Below are positions 52,182 to 60,794 of a stretch of DNA of 64,000 nucleotides, piece by piece. The DNA comes from Pseudomonas thivervalensis (GTDB lineage Bacteria > Pseudomonadota > Gammaproteobacteria > Pseudomonadales > Pseudomonadaceae): assembly GCF_001269655.1 (NCBI RefSeq), contig NZ_LHVE01000004.1, forward strand, positions 179,951 to 243,950, written 5' to 3'. Position numbers and translations under genes: made by a program. Each line of letters starts with the position of its first letter. Positions within the stretch are counted from its first letter, which is position 1. The notes under the pieces were generated by a model. The model made no database searches. It was not told where the DNA came from and was given only the letters and a program-made list of their open reading frames with translations.

Positions 52182-53024
52182 ATGAACGACCAATTGCGCA
52201 ATGCCTTCACTTCCGTCGCGCCACCGATCGTCGCTTCGCCGGCCAAGCGGATCCAGGCCCTGACCGGCGATCCTGACTTCATGACGTCCCTGGCCCGTGG
52301 ATTGGCCGTGGTCCAGGCTTTCCAGGAGCGCAAGCGGCACCTGACCATCGCCCAGATCAGCCACCGCACGGAAATCCCCCGCGCTGCTGTCAGGCGTTGC
52401 CTGCATACGTTGATCAAGCTGGGCTACGCTACCACCGACGGGCGCACCTATTCGCTGCTGCCCAAAGTGCTGACCCTCGGCCACGCCTATCTGTCTTCGA
52501 CACCGCTGGCGGTGTCTGCCCAGCCGTACCTTGACCGCATGAGCGAGCAATTGCACGAAGCCTGCAACATGGCGACGCTGGAAGGCGACGACATCCTCTA
52601 CATCGCCCGCTCGGCTACCACCCAGCGCCTGATTTCGGTGGACCTGTCGGTGGGCGGCCGCTTGCCAGCCTATTGCACCTCCATGGGCAGGATTCTCCTG
52701 GCGGCCCTGGATGATGCGTCGTTGCGCGACTACCTCGACCACGCCGACCTGCAGGCCAAGACCAGCCGCACCTTGCACACACCTGAGGCCTTGCTCGAAT
52801 GCCTGCAAGAGGTGCGGCAGCAGGGCTGGTGCATCGTCGATCAAGAGCTGGAACAGGGCCTGCGTTCGATTGCCGTGCCAGTGTACGACGCTTCCGGCCA
52901 AGTGGTGGCCGCACTCAACGTCAGTACCCATGCCGGGCGGGTCAGCCGCAATGAGCTGGAACAGCGCTTCCTGCCAGGCTTGTTGGGGGCCAGTCGCGAC
53001 CTGAGCGCGCAGCTGTTCACTTAA
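52182..53024 (+). CDS. pcaR: PcaR, IclR-family regulator of the pca genes
   Basis: 280-aa IclR-type protein: winged HTH (SLARGLAVVQAFQERKRHLTIAQISHRTEIPRAAVRRCLHTL, about residues 38-80), then the ligand domain. PcaR activates the pca operons in response to beta-ketoadipate and represses its own gene in pseudomonads. The MNDQLRNAF start has AAGGA upstream. Three PcaR boxes lie in this window, one just before and one just after this gene. Confidence 0.95.
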   Translation: MNDQLRNAFTSVAPPIVASPAKRIQALTGDPDFMTSLARGLAVVQAFQERKRHLTIAQISHRTEIPRAAVRRCLHTLIKLGYATTDGRTYSLLPKVLTLGHAYLSSTPLAVSAQPYLDRMSEQLHEACNMATLEGDDILYIARSATTQRLISVDLSVGGRLPAYCTSMGRILLAALDDASLRDYLDHADLQAKTSRTLHTPEALLECLQEVRQQGWCIVDQELEQGLRSIAVPVYDASGQVVAALNVSTHAGRVSRNELEQRFLPGLLGASRDLSAQLFT

Positions 53025-53028
53025 GCTG

Positions 53029-53043
53029 TTCGATAAACGCACA
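53029..53043. promoter_or_regulatory. PcaR box upstream of pcaK
   Basis: GTTCGATAAACGCAC, one base different from the canonical site, immediately after the pcaR stop. Confidence 0.85.
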
Positions 53044-53153
53044 GAGTCGGCGGCGATGAATTGACGGTGTTTGCCTGGCCTCATTAATGTCGCGCAGCGT
53101 CATCCGGCGTGTTTCGCCGGGTCTCTGTTCGTCCGCCTGCGTTTCTCGCTTGG

Positions 53154-53161
53154 AATAAAAA
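53154..53161 (+). promoter_or_regulatory. Candidate Hfq/Crc site at pcaK
   Basis: AATAAAAA fits AANAANAA and overlaps the ribosome-binding region just before the pcaK ATG. Confidence 0.5.
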
Positions 53162-53165
53162 TAAA

Positions 53166-54512
53166 ATGAACCAGCCCCAGACCTCCGTAGGCAATTGCCT
53201 CGATGTGCAGTCCTTTATCAATACCCAGCCCATATCGCGTTATCAGTGGCGGGTGGTGATTCTGTGTTTTCTGATTGTGTTCCTCGACGGCCTCGATACG
53301 GCCGCCATGGGCTTCATCGCCCCGGCGCTGTCCCAGGATTGGGGCATCGACCGCGCCAGCCTTGGCCCAGTAATGAGTGCGGCGCTGATCGGCATGGTAT
53401 TCGGCGCACTGGGCTCCGGGCCGTTGGCTGACCGCTTCGGGCGAAAAGTCGTACTGGTGGGTGCGGTCGTGCTGTTCGGCGCGTTCAGCCTGGCGTCGGC
53501 CTACAGCACCAACGTCGATCAATTGCTGGTGTTGCGTTTCCTGACCGGCCTGGGCTTGGGCGCCGGGATGCCGAACGCCACCACCTTGCTGTCGGAATAC
53601 ACCCCGGAACGCAAGAAATCCCTGTTGGTGACCAGTATGTTCTGCGGCTTCAACCTGGGCATGGCCGGTGGCGGGTTCATCTCCGCCAAGCTGATACCGG
53701 CGTTCGGCTGGCACAGCCTGCTGCTGATCGGCGGAGTGCTGCCGTTGATCCTGGCGGTCGTGTTGCTGTTCTGGCTGCCGGAGTCGGCGCGTTACCTGGT
53801 GGTGCGCAATCGCGGCAGCGACAAGGTGCGCAAGACCCTGGCGCCGATCGAGCCGAAAATCGTGGCCCAAGCGGCGAGCTTCAGTGTGCCGGAACAGAAA
53901 ACCGTGAAAGCCCGCAACGTGCTGGCGGTGATCTTCTCCGGCACCTACAGCGCCGGCACCTTGCTGCTGTGGCTGACCTATTTCATGGGCCTGGTGATCG
54001 TCTACCTGCTGACCAGTTGGCTACCGACCTTGATGCGTGACAGCGGCGCGAGCATGGAACAGGCCGCGTTTATCGGTGCGTTGTTCCAGTTCGGCGGCGT
54101 GTTGAGCGCAGTCTTCGTCGGTTGGGCGATGGACCGCTTCAATCCGCACAAGGTCATCGGCCTTTTCTACCTGATGGCCGGGGTGTTTGCCTACGCGGTG
54201 GGGCAGAGCCTGGGCAACATCACCGTGCTCGCCACCCTGGTGCTGGTGGCCGGCATGTGCGTCAACGGCGCGCAATCGGCGATGCCTTCCCTGGCGGCGC
54301 GTTTCTACCCGACCCAGGGCCGGGCCACCGGGGTCTCGTGGATGCTGGGCATCGGTCGCTTCGGGGCAATTCTCGGGGCCTGGATGGGCGCGACCCTGCT
54401 GGGCCTGGGCTGGAACTTCGAACAGGTCCTGACGGCCCTGGTCATCCCTGCCGCCCTGGCGACCACGGCGGTGGTGATCAAGGGCATGGTCAGCCATGCG
54501 GATGCGACCTGA
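53166..54512 (+). CDS. pcaK: 4-hydroxybenzoate/protocatechuate transporter PcaK
   Basis: 448-aa MFS symporter of the aromatic acid/H+ family, 12 membrane helices. The motif DGLDTAAMGFIAPAL in helix 1 contains the functional Asp of AAHS members, and GPLADRFGRKVV is the loop 2-3 MFS motif with GWAMDRFNPHKV as the loop 8-9 copy. Known PcaK also serves chemotaxis to aromatic acids. The ATG at MNQPQTS is chosen over an upstream open frame. Confidence 0.92.
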   Translation: MNQPQTSVGNCLDVQSFINTQPISRYQWRVVILCFLIVFLDGLDTAAMGFIAPALSQDWGIDRASLGPVMSAALIGMVFGALGSGPLADRFGRKVVLVGAVVLFGAFSLASAYSTNVDQLLVLRFLTGLGLGAGMPNATTLLSEYTPERKKSLLVTSMFCGFNLGMAGGGFISAKLIPAFGWHSLLLIGGVLPLILAVVLLFWLPESARYLVVRNRGSDKVRKTLAPIEPKIVAQAASFSVPEQKTVKARNVLAVIFSGTYSAGTLLLWLTYFMGLVIVYLLTSWLPTLMRDSGASMEQAAFIGALFQFGGVLSAVFVGWAMDRFNPHKVIGLFYLMAGVFAYAVGQSLGNITVLATLVLVAGMCVNGAQSAMPSLAARFYPTQGRATGVSWMLGIGRFGAILGAWMGATLLGLGWNFEQVLTALVIPAALATTAVVIKGMVSHADAT

Positions 54513-54546
54513 GCTGTTCACCTGCACGAAGCCCTGAGTCCACACC

Positions 54547-54639
54547 TGTGGCGAGGGAGCTTGCTCCCGCTGGGGCGCGAAGCGGCCCTCTTTATTAGGG
54601 CTGCTACGCAGCCCAGCGGGAGCAAGCTCCCTCGCCACG
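54547..54639. repeat. REP inverted element, GTGGCGAGGGAGC type
   Basis: TGTGGCGAGGGAGCTTGCTC and GAGCAAGCTCCCTCGCCAC arms with a GCGAAGCGG module between pcaK and pcaI. It separates the two transcription units and fills most of the 312-base gap. Confidence 0.8.
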
Positions 54640-54690
54640 GTTTCCACTTGTTTTCGATGTGAGGGCAAATCGATAGCCAAACAACAATCC

Positions 54691-54705
54691 GTTCGATAAA
54701 CGAAC
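54691..54705. promoter_or_regulatory. PcaR box upstream of pcaIJF
   Basis: GTTCGATAAACGAAC, 13 of 15 canonical positions, 120 bases upstream of pcaI. A downstream TCGATTATCGGA (54713-54724) resembles a second half-site. Confidence 0.8.
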
Positions 54706-54824
54706 ACTCAGTCGATTATCGGATTGTTTTGCCCTCATCCCGAAGCTTAATCTTCAGTCACTCCGGCGCTTAACCTCGCGCCTTTTTCTTCATGTCGGTC
54801 TACTGGAAAACGGGAGCCTGCCCC

Positions 54825-55685
54825 ATGGCTGAAATCCTTTCGCTGCACGACGCGGTGAAGCAATTCGTCAATGACGGCGATACCGTCGCGCTCGAAGGCT
54901 TCACTCACCTGATCCCGACGGCGGCGGGTCATGAAATCATTCGCCAGGGCAAGAAAGATCTGACCCTCGTGCGTATGACGCCTGACCTGATCTATGACCA
55001 GTTGATCGGCGCCGGTTGTGCTCGCAAGTTGATTTTCTCCTGGGGCGGTAACCCTGGCGTCGGGTCGTTGCACCGCTTGCGCGATGCCGTGGAGAAGCAA
55101 TGGCCGCACCCGCTGGAGATCGAAGAGCACAGCCACGCTGACCTGGCCAACGCCTACGTCGCCGGCGCCTCCGGCCTGCCGTTCGCGGTGCTGCGGGCCT
55201 ACGCCGGTTCCGACCTGCCAAAGGTCAACCCGCTGATCAAGAGCGTGACCTGTCCCTTCACCGGTGAAGTGTTGGCCGCTGTGCCTTCGGTGCGCCCGGA
55301 CATCACGGTGATCCACGCCCAGAAAGCCGACCGCAAGGGTAACGTGCTGCTGTGGGGCATCCTCGGTGTGCAGAAAGAAGCCGCCCTGGCCGCCAAGCGT
55401 TGCATCGTCACCGTGGAAGAAATCGTCGACGACCTGAACGCGCCGATGAACGCCTGCGTGCTGCCGACCTGGGCGTTGAGCGCCGTCTGCCACGTACCGG
55501 GTGGCGCCCATCCGTCCTACGCCCACGGCTACACCGAGCGTGACAACCGCTTCTACCAGGCGTGGGACCCGATCGCCCGGGACCGTGAGACCTTTACCGC
55601 ATGGGTCAACGAATACATCCACGGCACTCGGGATTTCAGTGAATTCCAGGCCAGACTGGCAGCCGCTTCGCAGGTGAAACCATGA
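54825..55685 (+). CDS. pcaI: 3-oxoadipate CoA-transferase subunit A
   Basis: 286-aa alpha subunit of the class I CoA-transferase that transfers CoA from succinyl-CoA to beta-ketoadipate. Family signature is LEGFTHLIPTAAGHEIIRQGKKDLTLVRMTPDLIYDQLIGAGC and the LIFSWGGNPGVGS core. CGGGAG lies before the ATG; an in-frame start 11 codons earlier lacks support. The stop overlaps pcaJ by four bases. Confidence 0.93.
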   Translation: MAEILSLHDAVKQFVNDGDTVALEGFTHLIPTAAGHEIIRQGKKDLTLVRMTPDLIYDQLIGAGCARKLIFSWGGNPGVGSLHRLRDAVEKQWPHPLEIEEHSHADLANAYVAGASGLPFAVLRAYAGSDLPKVNPLIKSVTCPFTGEVLAAVPSVRPDITVIHAQKADRKGNVLLWGILGVQKEAALAAKRCIVTVEEIVDDLNAPMNACVLPTWALSAVCHVPGGAHPSYAHGYTERDNRFYQAWDPIARDRETFTAWVNEYIHGTRDFSEFQARLAAASQVKP

Positions 55686-56461
55686 CCTACTCCACCAACG
55701 AAATGATGACCGTCGCCGCGGCGCGGCGCTTGAAAAACAATGCCGTGTGCTTCGTCGGCATCGGCCTGCCGTCGAAGGCGGCCAACCTGGCGCGGCTGAC
55801 CTCGTCGCCGGACGTCGTGCTGATCTACGAATCGGGCCCGATCGGGGCCAAGCCCAGCGTGCTGCCGCTGTCCATTGGCGACGGTGAACTGGCGGAAACC
55901 GCCGATACCGTCGTCCCGACCGGTGAGATTTTTCGCTACTGGCTGCAGGGCGGGCGTATCGACGTTGGTTTCCTCGGCGCAGCCCAGGTCGACCGTTTCG
56001 GCAACATCAACACCACGGTGGTGGGTGACTACCATCAGCCGAAAGTCCGTTTGCCGGGTGCCGGTGGCGCGCCGGAAATCGCCGGCTCCGCCAAGAGCGT
56101 GTTGATCATCCTCAAGCAGTCGGCGCGCTCGTTTGTCGACAAGCTGGATTTCATCACCTCGGTCGGCCATGGCGAAGGCGGCGATTCACGCAAGCGTCTT
56201 GGTCTGCCGGGGGCGGGCCCCGTGGGCATCATCACCGATTTGTGCATCATGGAGCCCGAAGCCGGCAGCCATGAATTCGTGGTCACTGCGCTGCACCCCG
56301 GCGTGACCCGCGAGCAAGTCATTGCGGCCACCGGGTGGGCGATCCGTTTCGCCGACCAGGTGCAAACCACCGCCGATCCGACCGAGGTGGAGCTGCGCGC
56401 ACTGCGCGACCTGGAAGCTCGTACCGCGGCGGCCCACGGCCAGGCACCGGGAGAAGCCTGA
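55682..56461 (+). CDS. pcaJ: 3-oxoadipate CoA-transferase subunit B
   Basis: 259-aa beta subunit. The catalytic glutamate region is [13 protein letters not shown] (Glu50), with [20 protein letters not shown] upstream and the [27 protein letters not shown] block near the C-terminus. Both junctions (ATGA with pcaI and TGATG with pcaF) show tight coupling in the IJF operon. Confidence 0.94.
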   Translation: MTYSTNEMMTVAAARRLKNNAVCFVGIGLPSKAANLARLTSSPDVVLIYESGPIGAKPSVLPLSIGDGELAETADTVVPTGEIFRYWLQGGRIDVGFLGAAQVDRFGNINTTVVGDYHQPKVRLPGAGGAPEIAGSAKSVLIILKQSARSFVDKLDFITSVGHGEGGDSRKRLGLPGAGPVGIITDLCIMEPEAGSHEFVVTALHPGVTREQVIAATGWAIRFADQVQTTADPTEVELRALRDLEARTAAAHGQAPGEA

Positions 56462-57663
56462 TGCGCGACGTGTATATCTGTGATGCGATTCGAACCCCCA
56501 TTGGCCGGTTTGGCGGCGGTTTGTCCGCCGTGCGCGCCGATGACTTGGCGGCCGTGCCGATCAAGGCGTTGATGGAGCGCAACCCAGCGGTGGACTGGAA
56601 CGCGGTGGACGAGGTATTTCTCGGCTGCGCCAACCAGGCCGGCGAAGACAACCGCAACGTGGCGCGCATGGCGCTGCTGCTGGCGGGCCTGCCGGAGAGC
56701 ATTCCCGGCGTGACCCTCAACCGCCTTTGCGCCTCGGGCATGGACGCCATCGGCACCGCGTTCCGCGCCATCGCCAGCGGCGAGATGGAACTGGCCATCG
56801 CTGGTGGCGTGGAGTCGATGTCCCGGGCGCCGTTCGTGATGGGCAAGGCCGACGCCGCGTTTTCCCGCAACATGAAGCTGGAAGACACCACCATCGGCTG
56901 GCGCTTCATCAATCCATTGATGAAAGCCCAGTATGGCGTGGACGCGATGCCGCAGACCGCTGATAACGTGGCCGATGACTACGCGGTGTCCCGCGCCGAT
57001 CAGGACGCTTTCGCCTTGCGCAGCCAACAGCGCACGGCGGCGGCCCAGGCGGCAGGGTTTTTCGCCGAAGAAATTGTGCCGGTGCGCATCAGCCATAAAA
57101 AAGGCGAAACCGTGGTCGAGCAGGACGAACACCCTCGCGCCGACACCACGCTGGAGACCTTGGGCAAACTCAAACCGGTCAACGGCCCCGACAAGACCGT
57201 CACCGCCGGCAACGCCTCGGGTGTCAACGACGGCGCGGCCGCGTTGATCCTGGCGTCGGCCGAAGCGGTGAAAAAACATGGCCTGACGCCGCGCGGCAAA
57301 GTGCTGGGCATGGCCAGTGCCGGTGTGGCACCACGGGTGATGGGCATCGGCCCGGTGCCGGCGGTGCGCAAGCTCACTGAACGCTTGGGCCTGGCGGTCG
57401 CGGATTTCGATGTGATCGAACTCAATGAAGCGTTTGCCAGCCAGGGCTTGGCGGTGCTGCGGGATTTGGGGTTGGCGGACGATGCGCCGCAGGTCAACCC
57501 GAACGGCGGTGCCATTGCCCTCGGCCATCCACTGGGCATGAGCGGGGCGCGCTTGGTGATGACGGCGCTGCACCACCTGGAAAAGACCGGCGGCAAGAAA
57601 GGCCTGGCGACCATGTGCGTCGGTGTCGGCCAGGGTCTGGCATTGGCCATCGAACGCGTCTGA
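56461..57663 (+). CDS. pcaF: Beta-ketoadipyl-CoA thiolase
   Basis: 400-aa thiolase cleaving beta-ketoadipyl-CoA to acetyl-CoA and succinyl-CoA. Catalytic Cys90 in [13 protein letters not shown], His356 in [15 protein letters not shown] and Cys386 in [10 protein letters not shown] are all present, as is the NEAFASQ motif. Last gene of the IJF unit; pcaH follows after 37 bases. Confidence 0.96.
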   Translation: MRDVYICDAIRTPIGRFGGGLSAVRADDLAAVPIKALMERNPAVDWNAVDEVFLGCANQAGEDNRNVARMALLLAGLPESIPGVTLNRLCASGMDAIGTAFRAIASGEMELAIAGGVESMSRAPFVMGKADAAFSRNMKLEDTTIGWRFINPLMKAQYGVDAMPQTADNVADDYAVSRADQDAFALRSQQRTAAAQAAGFFAEEIVPVRISHKKGETVVEQDEHPRADTTLETLGKLKPVNGPDKTVTAGNASGVNDGAAALILASAEAVKKHGLTPRGKVLGMASAGVAPRVMGIGPVPAVRKLTERLGLAVADFDVIELNEAFASQGLAVLRDLGLADDAPQVNPNGGAIALGHPLGMSGARLVMTALHHLEKTGGKKGLATMCVGVGQGLALAIERV

Positions 57664-57677
57664 CGCGTCGCTCTACT

Positions 57678-57685
57678 AATAAGAA
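57678..57685 (+). promoter_or_regulatory. Candidate Hfq/Crc site before pcaH
   Basis: AATAAGAA fits AANAANAA and precedes the GAGGAA ribosome site of pcaH. Confidence 0.5.
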
Positions 57686-57700
57686 ACCGAGGAATGCTTC

Positions 57701-58405
57701 ATGACTGACAAGCCTGGTTATCGCCGCCCTCAAGTGGGCACCCAGCCGGAGTATCTGCACCCGCCGTACCAGTCCACCAACCTGCGCTCGCCTTCCAAGC
57801 CGTTGGTGTTCCTGCCGCATTCGCTGTCGGAAATTACCGGCCCGACCGTGGGCGCCGACCGCTTGCAGGAAAAGGACCACGACCTGACCGCCCAGCATGC
57901 CGGCGAGCCATTGGGGGAGCGGATCATCATTCACGGACGTGTGCTGGATGAGCACGGCGAGCCGGTGCCGGGCATCCTGGTGGAAATCTGGCAGGCCAAC
58001 GCCGCCGGTCGCTACAACCATGACCGTGACAACCATGACGCGCCGCTGGACCCGAACTTCACCGGCACCGGTCGCACCGTCACCGACGCCGACGGCTGGT
58101 ATCAGTTCCAGACCATCAAGCCTGGCGCCTATCCGTGGGGCAACCACCACAACGCCTGGCGCCCGGCGCACATCCATTTTTCACTGTTCGGACCGAGCAT
58201 TCTGACGCGCCTGGTGACGCAGATGTATTTCCCTGGCGACCCGTTGCTGGCCTACGACCCGATCTACAACTGCGTGCCGGACACCCGCGCCAAGGAACGC
58301 CTGATCGCCCGTTTCGACCTGGAAAAAACCGTCCCTCACTACGCCCTCGGTTACCGCTGGGACATCGTCTTGCGCGGCCGCGATGCCACGCCGATGGAGA
58401 AATAA
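57701..58405 (+). CDS. pcaH: Protocatechuate 3,4-dioxygenase beta subunit
   Basis: 234-aa iron-binding subunit that opens the protocatechuate ring between the hydroxyls (ortho cleavage). The four ferric ligands can be assigned: Tyr105 in GRYNH, Tyr144 in GAYPW, and His157 and His159 in RPAHIHFS. LVEIWQANAAGRY is the family signature. pcaH is followed one base later by pcaG. Confidence 0.96.
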   Translation: MTDKPGYRRPQVGTQPEYLHPPYQSTNLRSPSKPLVFLPHSLSEITGPTVGADRLQEKDHDLTAQHAGEPLGERIIIHGRVLDEHGEPVPGILVEIWQANAAGRYNHDRDNHDAPLDPNFTGTGRTVTDADGWYQFQTIKPGAYPWGNHHNAWRPAHIHFSLFGPSILTRLVTQMYFPGDPLLAYDPIYNCVPDTRAKERLIARFDLEKTVPHYALGYRWDIVLRGRDATPMEK

Positions 58406-58406
58406 G

Positions 58407-58973
58407 ATGACGCTCACCGCCACTACGTCCCACACCGTCGGCCCTTACTACCACATCGGCCTGACCTGGCTGAACCGCGAAGACCTGACCGTCGCACAAA
58501 CCCTCGGCCAACGCGTGGCGATCACCGGGCAGGTGGTCGACGGTAACGGCCAGTTCGTCAACGACGCGATGCTGGAAGTCTGGCAGGCCAATGCCGCCGG
58601 CAAATACGCCCACCCGGAAGACGACCAGGACAAACCGCTGGACCCGCATTTCGACGGTTTTGGTCGGGTGCCGGTGGATGCCGAAGGGCGCTTCCGCTTC
58701 ACCACCATCAAGCCGGGCACTGTGCCGGGGCTGGGTGGTACGACCCAGGCTCCGCATCTCGTGGTACTGGTGTTCGCTCGGGGGCTGGTCAAGCACTTGC
58801 TGACGCGCATCTACTTTGACGGCGAACCGGCCAACGAAGCCGACCCGTTGTTGGCCTGTGTGCCCGAGGAACGTCGCGGCACTATCGTCGCCAAGCCCGA
58901 TGCGTCGGGCGTGTACCAGTGGAACGTGATCCTGCAAGGCACGGATGCCGAGACGGTGTTCTTCGATTACTGA
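58407..58973 (+). CDS. pcaG: Protocatechuate 3,4-dioxygenase alpha subunit
   Basis: 188-aa partner subunit with the same fold (LEVWQANAAGKYAHPEDD, FTTIKPGTVPG) but without the metal ligands: the tyrosine/histidine positions of the beta subunit are replaced (PHLVVLVFARG in place of AHIHF). It completes the (alpha-beta) enzyme. The ATG at MTLTATTSHTVGPYYHIG is preceded by AAATAAG. Confidence 0.95.
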   Translation: MTLTATTSHTVGPYYHIGLTWLNREDLTVAQTLGQRVAITGQVVDGNGQFVNDAMLEVWQANAAGKYAHPEDDQDKPLDPHFDGFGRVPVDAEGRFRFTTIKPGTVPGLGGTTQAPHLVVLVFARGLVKHLLTRIYFDGEPANEADPLLACVPEERRGTIVAKPDASGVYQWNVILQGTDAETVFFDY

Positions 58974-58983
58974 ATGAAACCGC

Positions 58984-59146
58984 TGTGGTGAGGGCGCTTG
59001 CTCCCGCTGGCTTTGTAGGAGCTGGCGAAGCCTGCGATCTTTTGATCTTTCACTTGAAACTCAAGTGATTGGGAAAAGATCGCAGCCTCGCTTCGCTCGT
59101 CAGCTCCTACGGGCGCAAGCCAGCGGGAGCAAGCTCCCTCGCCACA
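58984..59146. repeat. REP/BIME-type inverted element
   Basis: TGTGGTGAGGGCGCTTGCTC...GAGCAAGCTCCCTCGCCACA outer arms around TGTAGGAGCTG and AAAGATCGCAG arms, in the 312-base gap between pcaG and pcaT. Confidence 0.8.
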
Positions 59147-59162
59147 GAGATGACACACGCCC

Positions 59163-59191
59163 TGTGGGAGCGAGCTTGCTCGCGATGGCGG
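59163..59191. repeat. Single REP unit
   Basis: TGTGGGAGCGAGCTTGCTCG plus GATGGCGG, one half of the facing pairs seen elsewhere, close to the pcaT leader. Confidence 0.65.
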
Positions 59192-59285
59192 CCATACAAG
59201 CACTACAGCTTGAAAGACTGTTTGTGGAACGGGAGTGTTACGAGGTGTGTCTAGACTTCGTCAGTCCCCAACGAGTGAATAACCC

Positions 59286-60581
59286 ATGACCATCCCAATC
59301 AGCCACTACACCGGTGAAGAACGCAGCAAACGCATCTTCGCCATCGTCGGTGCCTCTTCCGGCAATCTGGTCGAATGGTTCGACTTCTATGTCTATGCGT
59401 TCTGTGCGATCTACTTCGCGCCGGCATTCTTCCCCTCGGACAACCCGACGGTGCAACTGGTCAACACGGCGGGTGTGTTCGCCGCCGGGTTCCTGATGCG
59501 GCCCATCGGCGGCTGGATTTTCGGCCGGGTGGCGGACCGTCACGGGCGCAAGAATTCGATGATGATTTCGGTGCTGATGATGTGCTTCGGCTCGCTGCTC
59601 ATCGCCTGCCTGCCCACCTACAAGGACATTGGCGTCTGGGCACCGCTGCTGCTGTTGCTCGCCCGTCTGCTGCAAGGCCTGTCGGTGGGCGGCGAATACG
59701 GCACCACCGCCACCTACATGAGCGAAGTCGCCCTCAAGGGCCAGCGCGGCTTTTTCGCCTCGTTCCAGTACGTGACGCTGATCGGCGGGCAACTGCTGGC
59801 GGTGTCGCTGGTGGTGATCCTGCAACAGTTCCTCAACGAGGAAGAACTGCGTGCCTACGGTTGGCGGATTCCATTCGTGGTGGGCGCCGTGGCGGCATTG
59901 ATTTCTCTGTTCCTGCGGCGCTCCCTGAAAGAAACCAGCAGCAAGGAAATGCGCGAGAACAAGGACGCCGGCAGCATCGCGGCGCTGTTTCGCGACCATA
60001 AGGCGGCGTTTATCACGGTGCTGGGCTACACCGCCGGCGGCTCGCTGATTTTCTACACATTCACCACGTACATGCAGAAATACCTGGTGAACACGGCCGG
60101 CCTGCACGCCAAGACCGCCAGCTACATCATGACCGGCGCGTTGTTTCTCTATATGTGCATGCAGCCGCTATTCGGCATGCTGGCGGACAAGATCGGCCGG
60201 CGTAACTCCATGCTCTGGTTCGGAGGGCTGGGGGCGTTGTGCACGGTGCCGATCCTGCTGACGCTCAAAAGCATCAGCAGCCCGTTCCTGGCGTTTGTCC
60301 TGATTACGTTGGCGCTGGCGATCGTCAGTTTCTACACCTCCATCAGCGGCCTGGTAAAAGCCGAAATGTTTCCACCTGAAGTGCGGGCGCTGGGAGTAGG
60401 GTTGGCGTATGCGGTGGCCAATGCGATTTTTGGCGGTTCGGCCGAATACGTCGCTTTGAGCCTGAAGGCCCAGGGCATGGAAAACGCCTTTTATTGGTAT
60501 GTCACGGTGATGATGGTGGTGGCGTTCCTGTTCAGCCTGCGCCTGCCCAAGCAGCCGGCGTATTTGCACCATGACCTTTAA
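59286..60581 (+). CDS. pcaT: MFS transporter PcaT (beta-ketoadipate/dicarboxylate)
   Basis: 431-aa member of the metabolite:H+ symporter branch of the MFS, 12 membrane helices. The N-terminal [21 protein letters not shown] block, the loop 2-3 [13 protein letters not shown] motif and the loop 8-9 [13 protein letters not shown] repeat are diagnostic of this branch (KgtP-like). Position between pcaHG and pcaB fits PcaT, a beta-ketoadipate importer in P. putida; the substrate is by context. Confidence 0.88.
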   Translation: MTIPISHYTGEERSKRIFAIVGASSGNLVEWFDFYVYAFCAIYFAPAFFPSDNPTVQLVNTAGVFAAGFLMRPIGGWIFGRVADRHGRKNSMMISVLMMCFGSLLIACLPTYKDIGVWAPLLLLLARLLQGLSVGGEYGTTATYMSEVALKGQRGFFASFQYVTLIGGQLLAVSLVVILQQFLNEEELRAYGWRIPFVVGAVAALISLFLRRSLKETSSKEMRENKDAGSIAALFRDHKAAFITVLGYTAGGSLIFYTFTTYMQKYLVNTAGLHAKTASYIMTGALFLYMCMQPLFGMLADKIGRRNSMLWFGGLGALCTVPILLTLKSISSPFLAFVLITLALAIVSFYTSISGLVKAEMFPPEVRALGVGLAYAVANAIFGGSAEYVALSLKAQGMENAFYWYVTVMMVVAFLFSLRLPKQPAYLHHDL

Positions 60582-60599
60582 GGCTTGTTTGATTCATTG

Positions 60600-60763
60600 T
60601 GGCCAGAGACTGCTGCTGGGTTCTGTAGGAGCTGGCGAAGCCTGCGATCTTTTGATCTTTCACTTGAGATTCAAGTGTCTGGGGAAAGATCGCAGCCTCG
60701 TTGCACTCGACAGCTCCTACACAGCTCCTACGGGGTAAAAGCCAGCAGGAGTTATCTCTGGCC
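60600..60763. repeat. REP/BIME-type inverted element
   Basis: TGGCCAGAGA and TCTCTGGCC outer arms around TGTAGGAGCTG...CAGCTCCTACA and AAAGATCGCAG arms, like the element near 2.8 kb. Lies between pcaT and pcaB. Confidence 0.8.
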
Positions 60764-60794
60764 GCAAAGGCATCCATTTTCCCAAGGACTGTTT

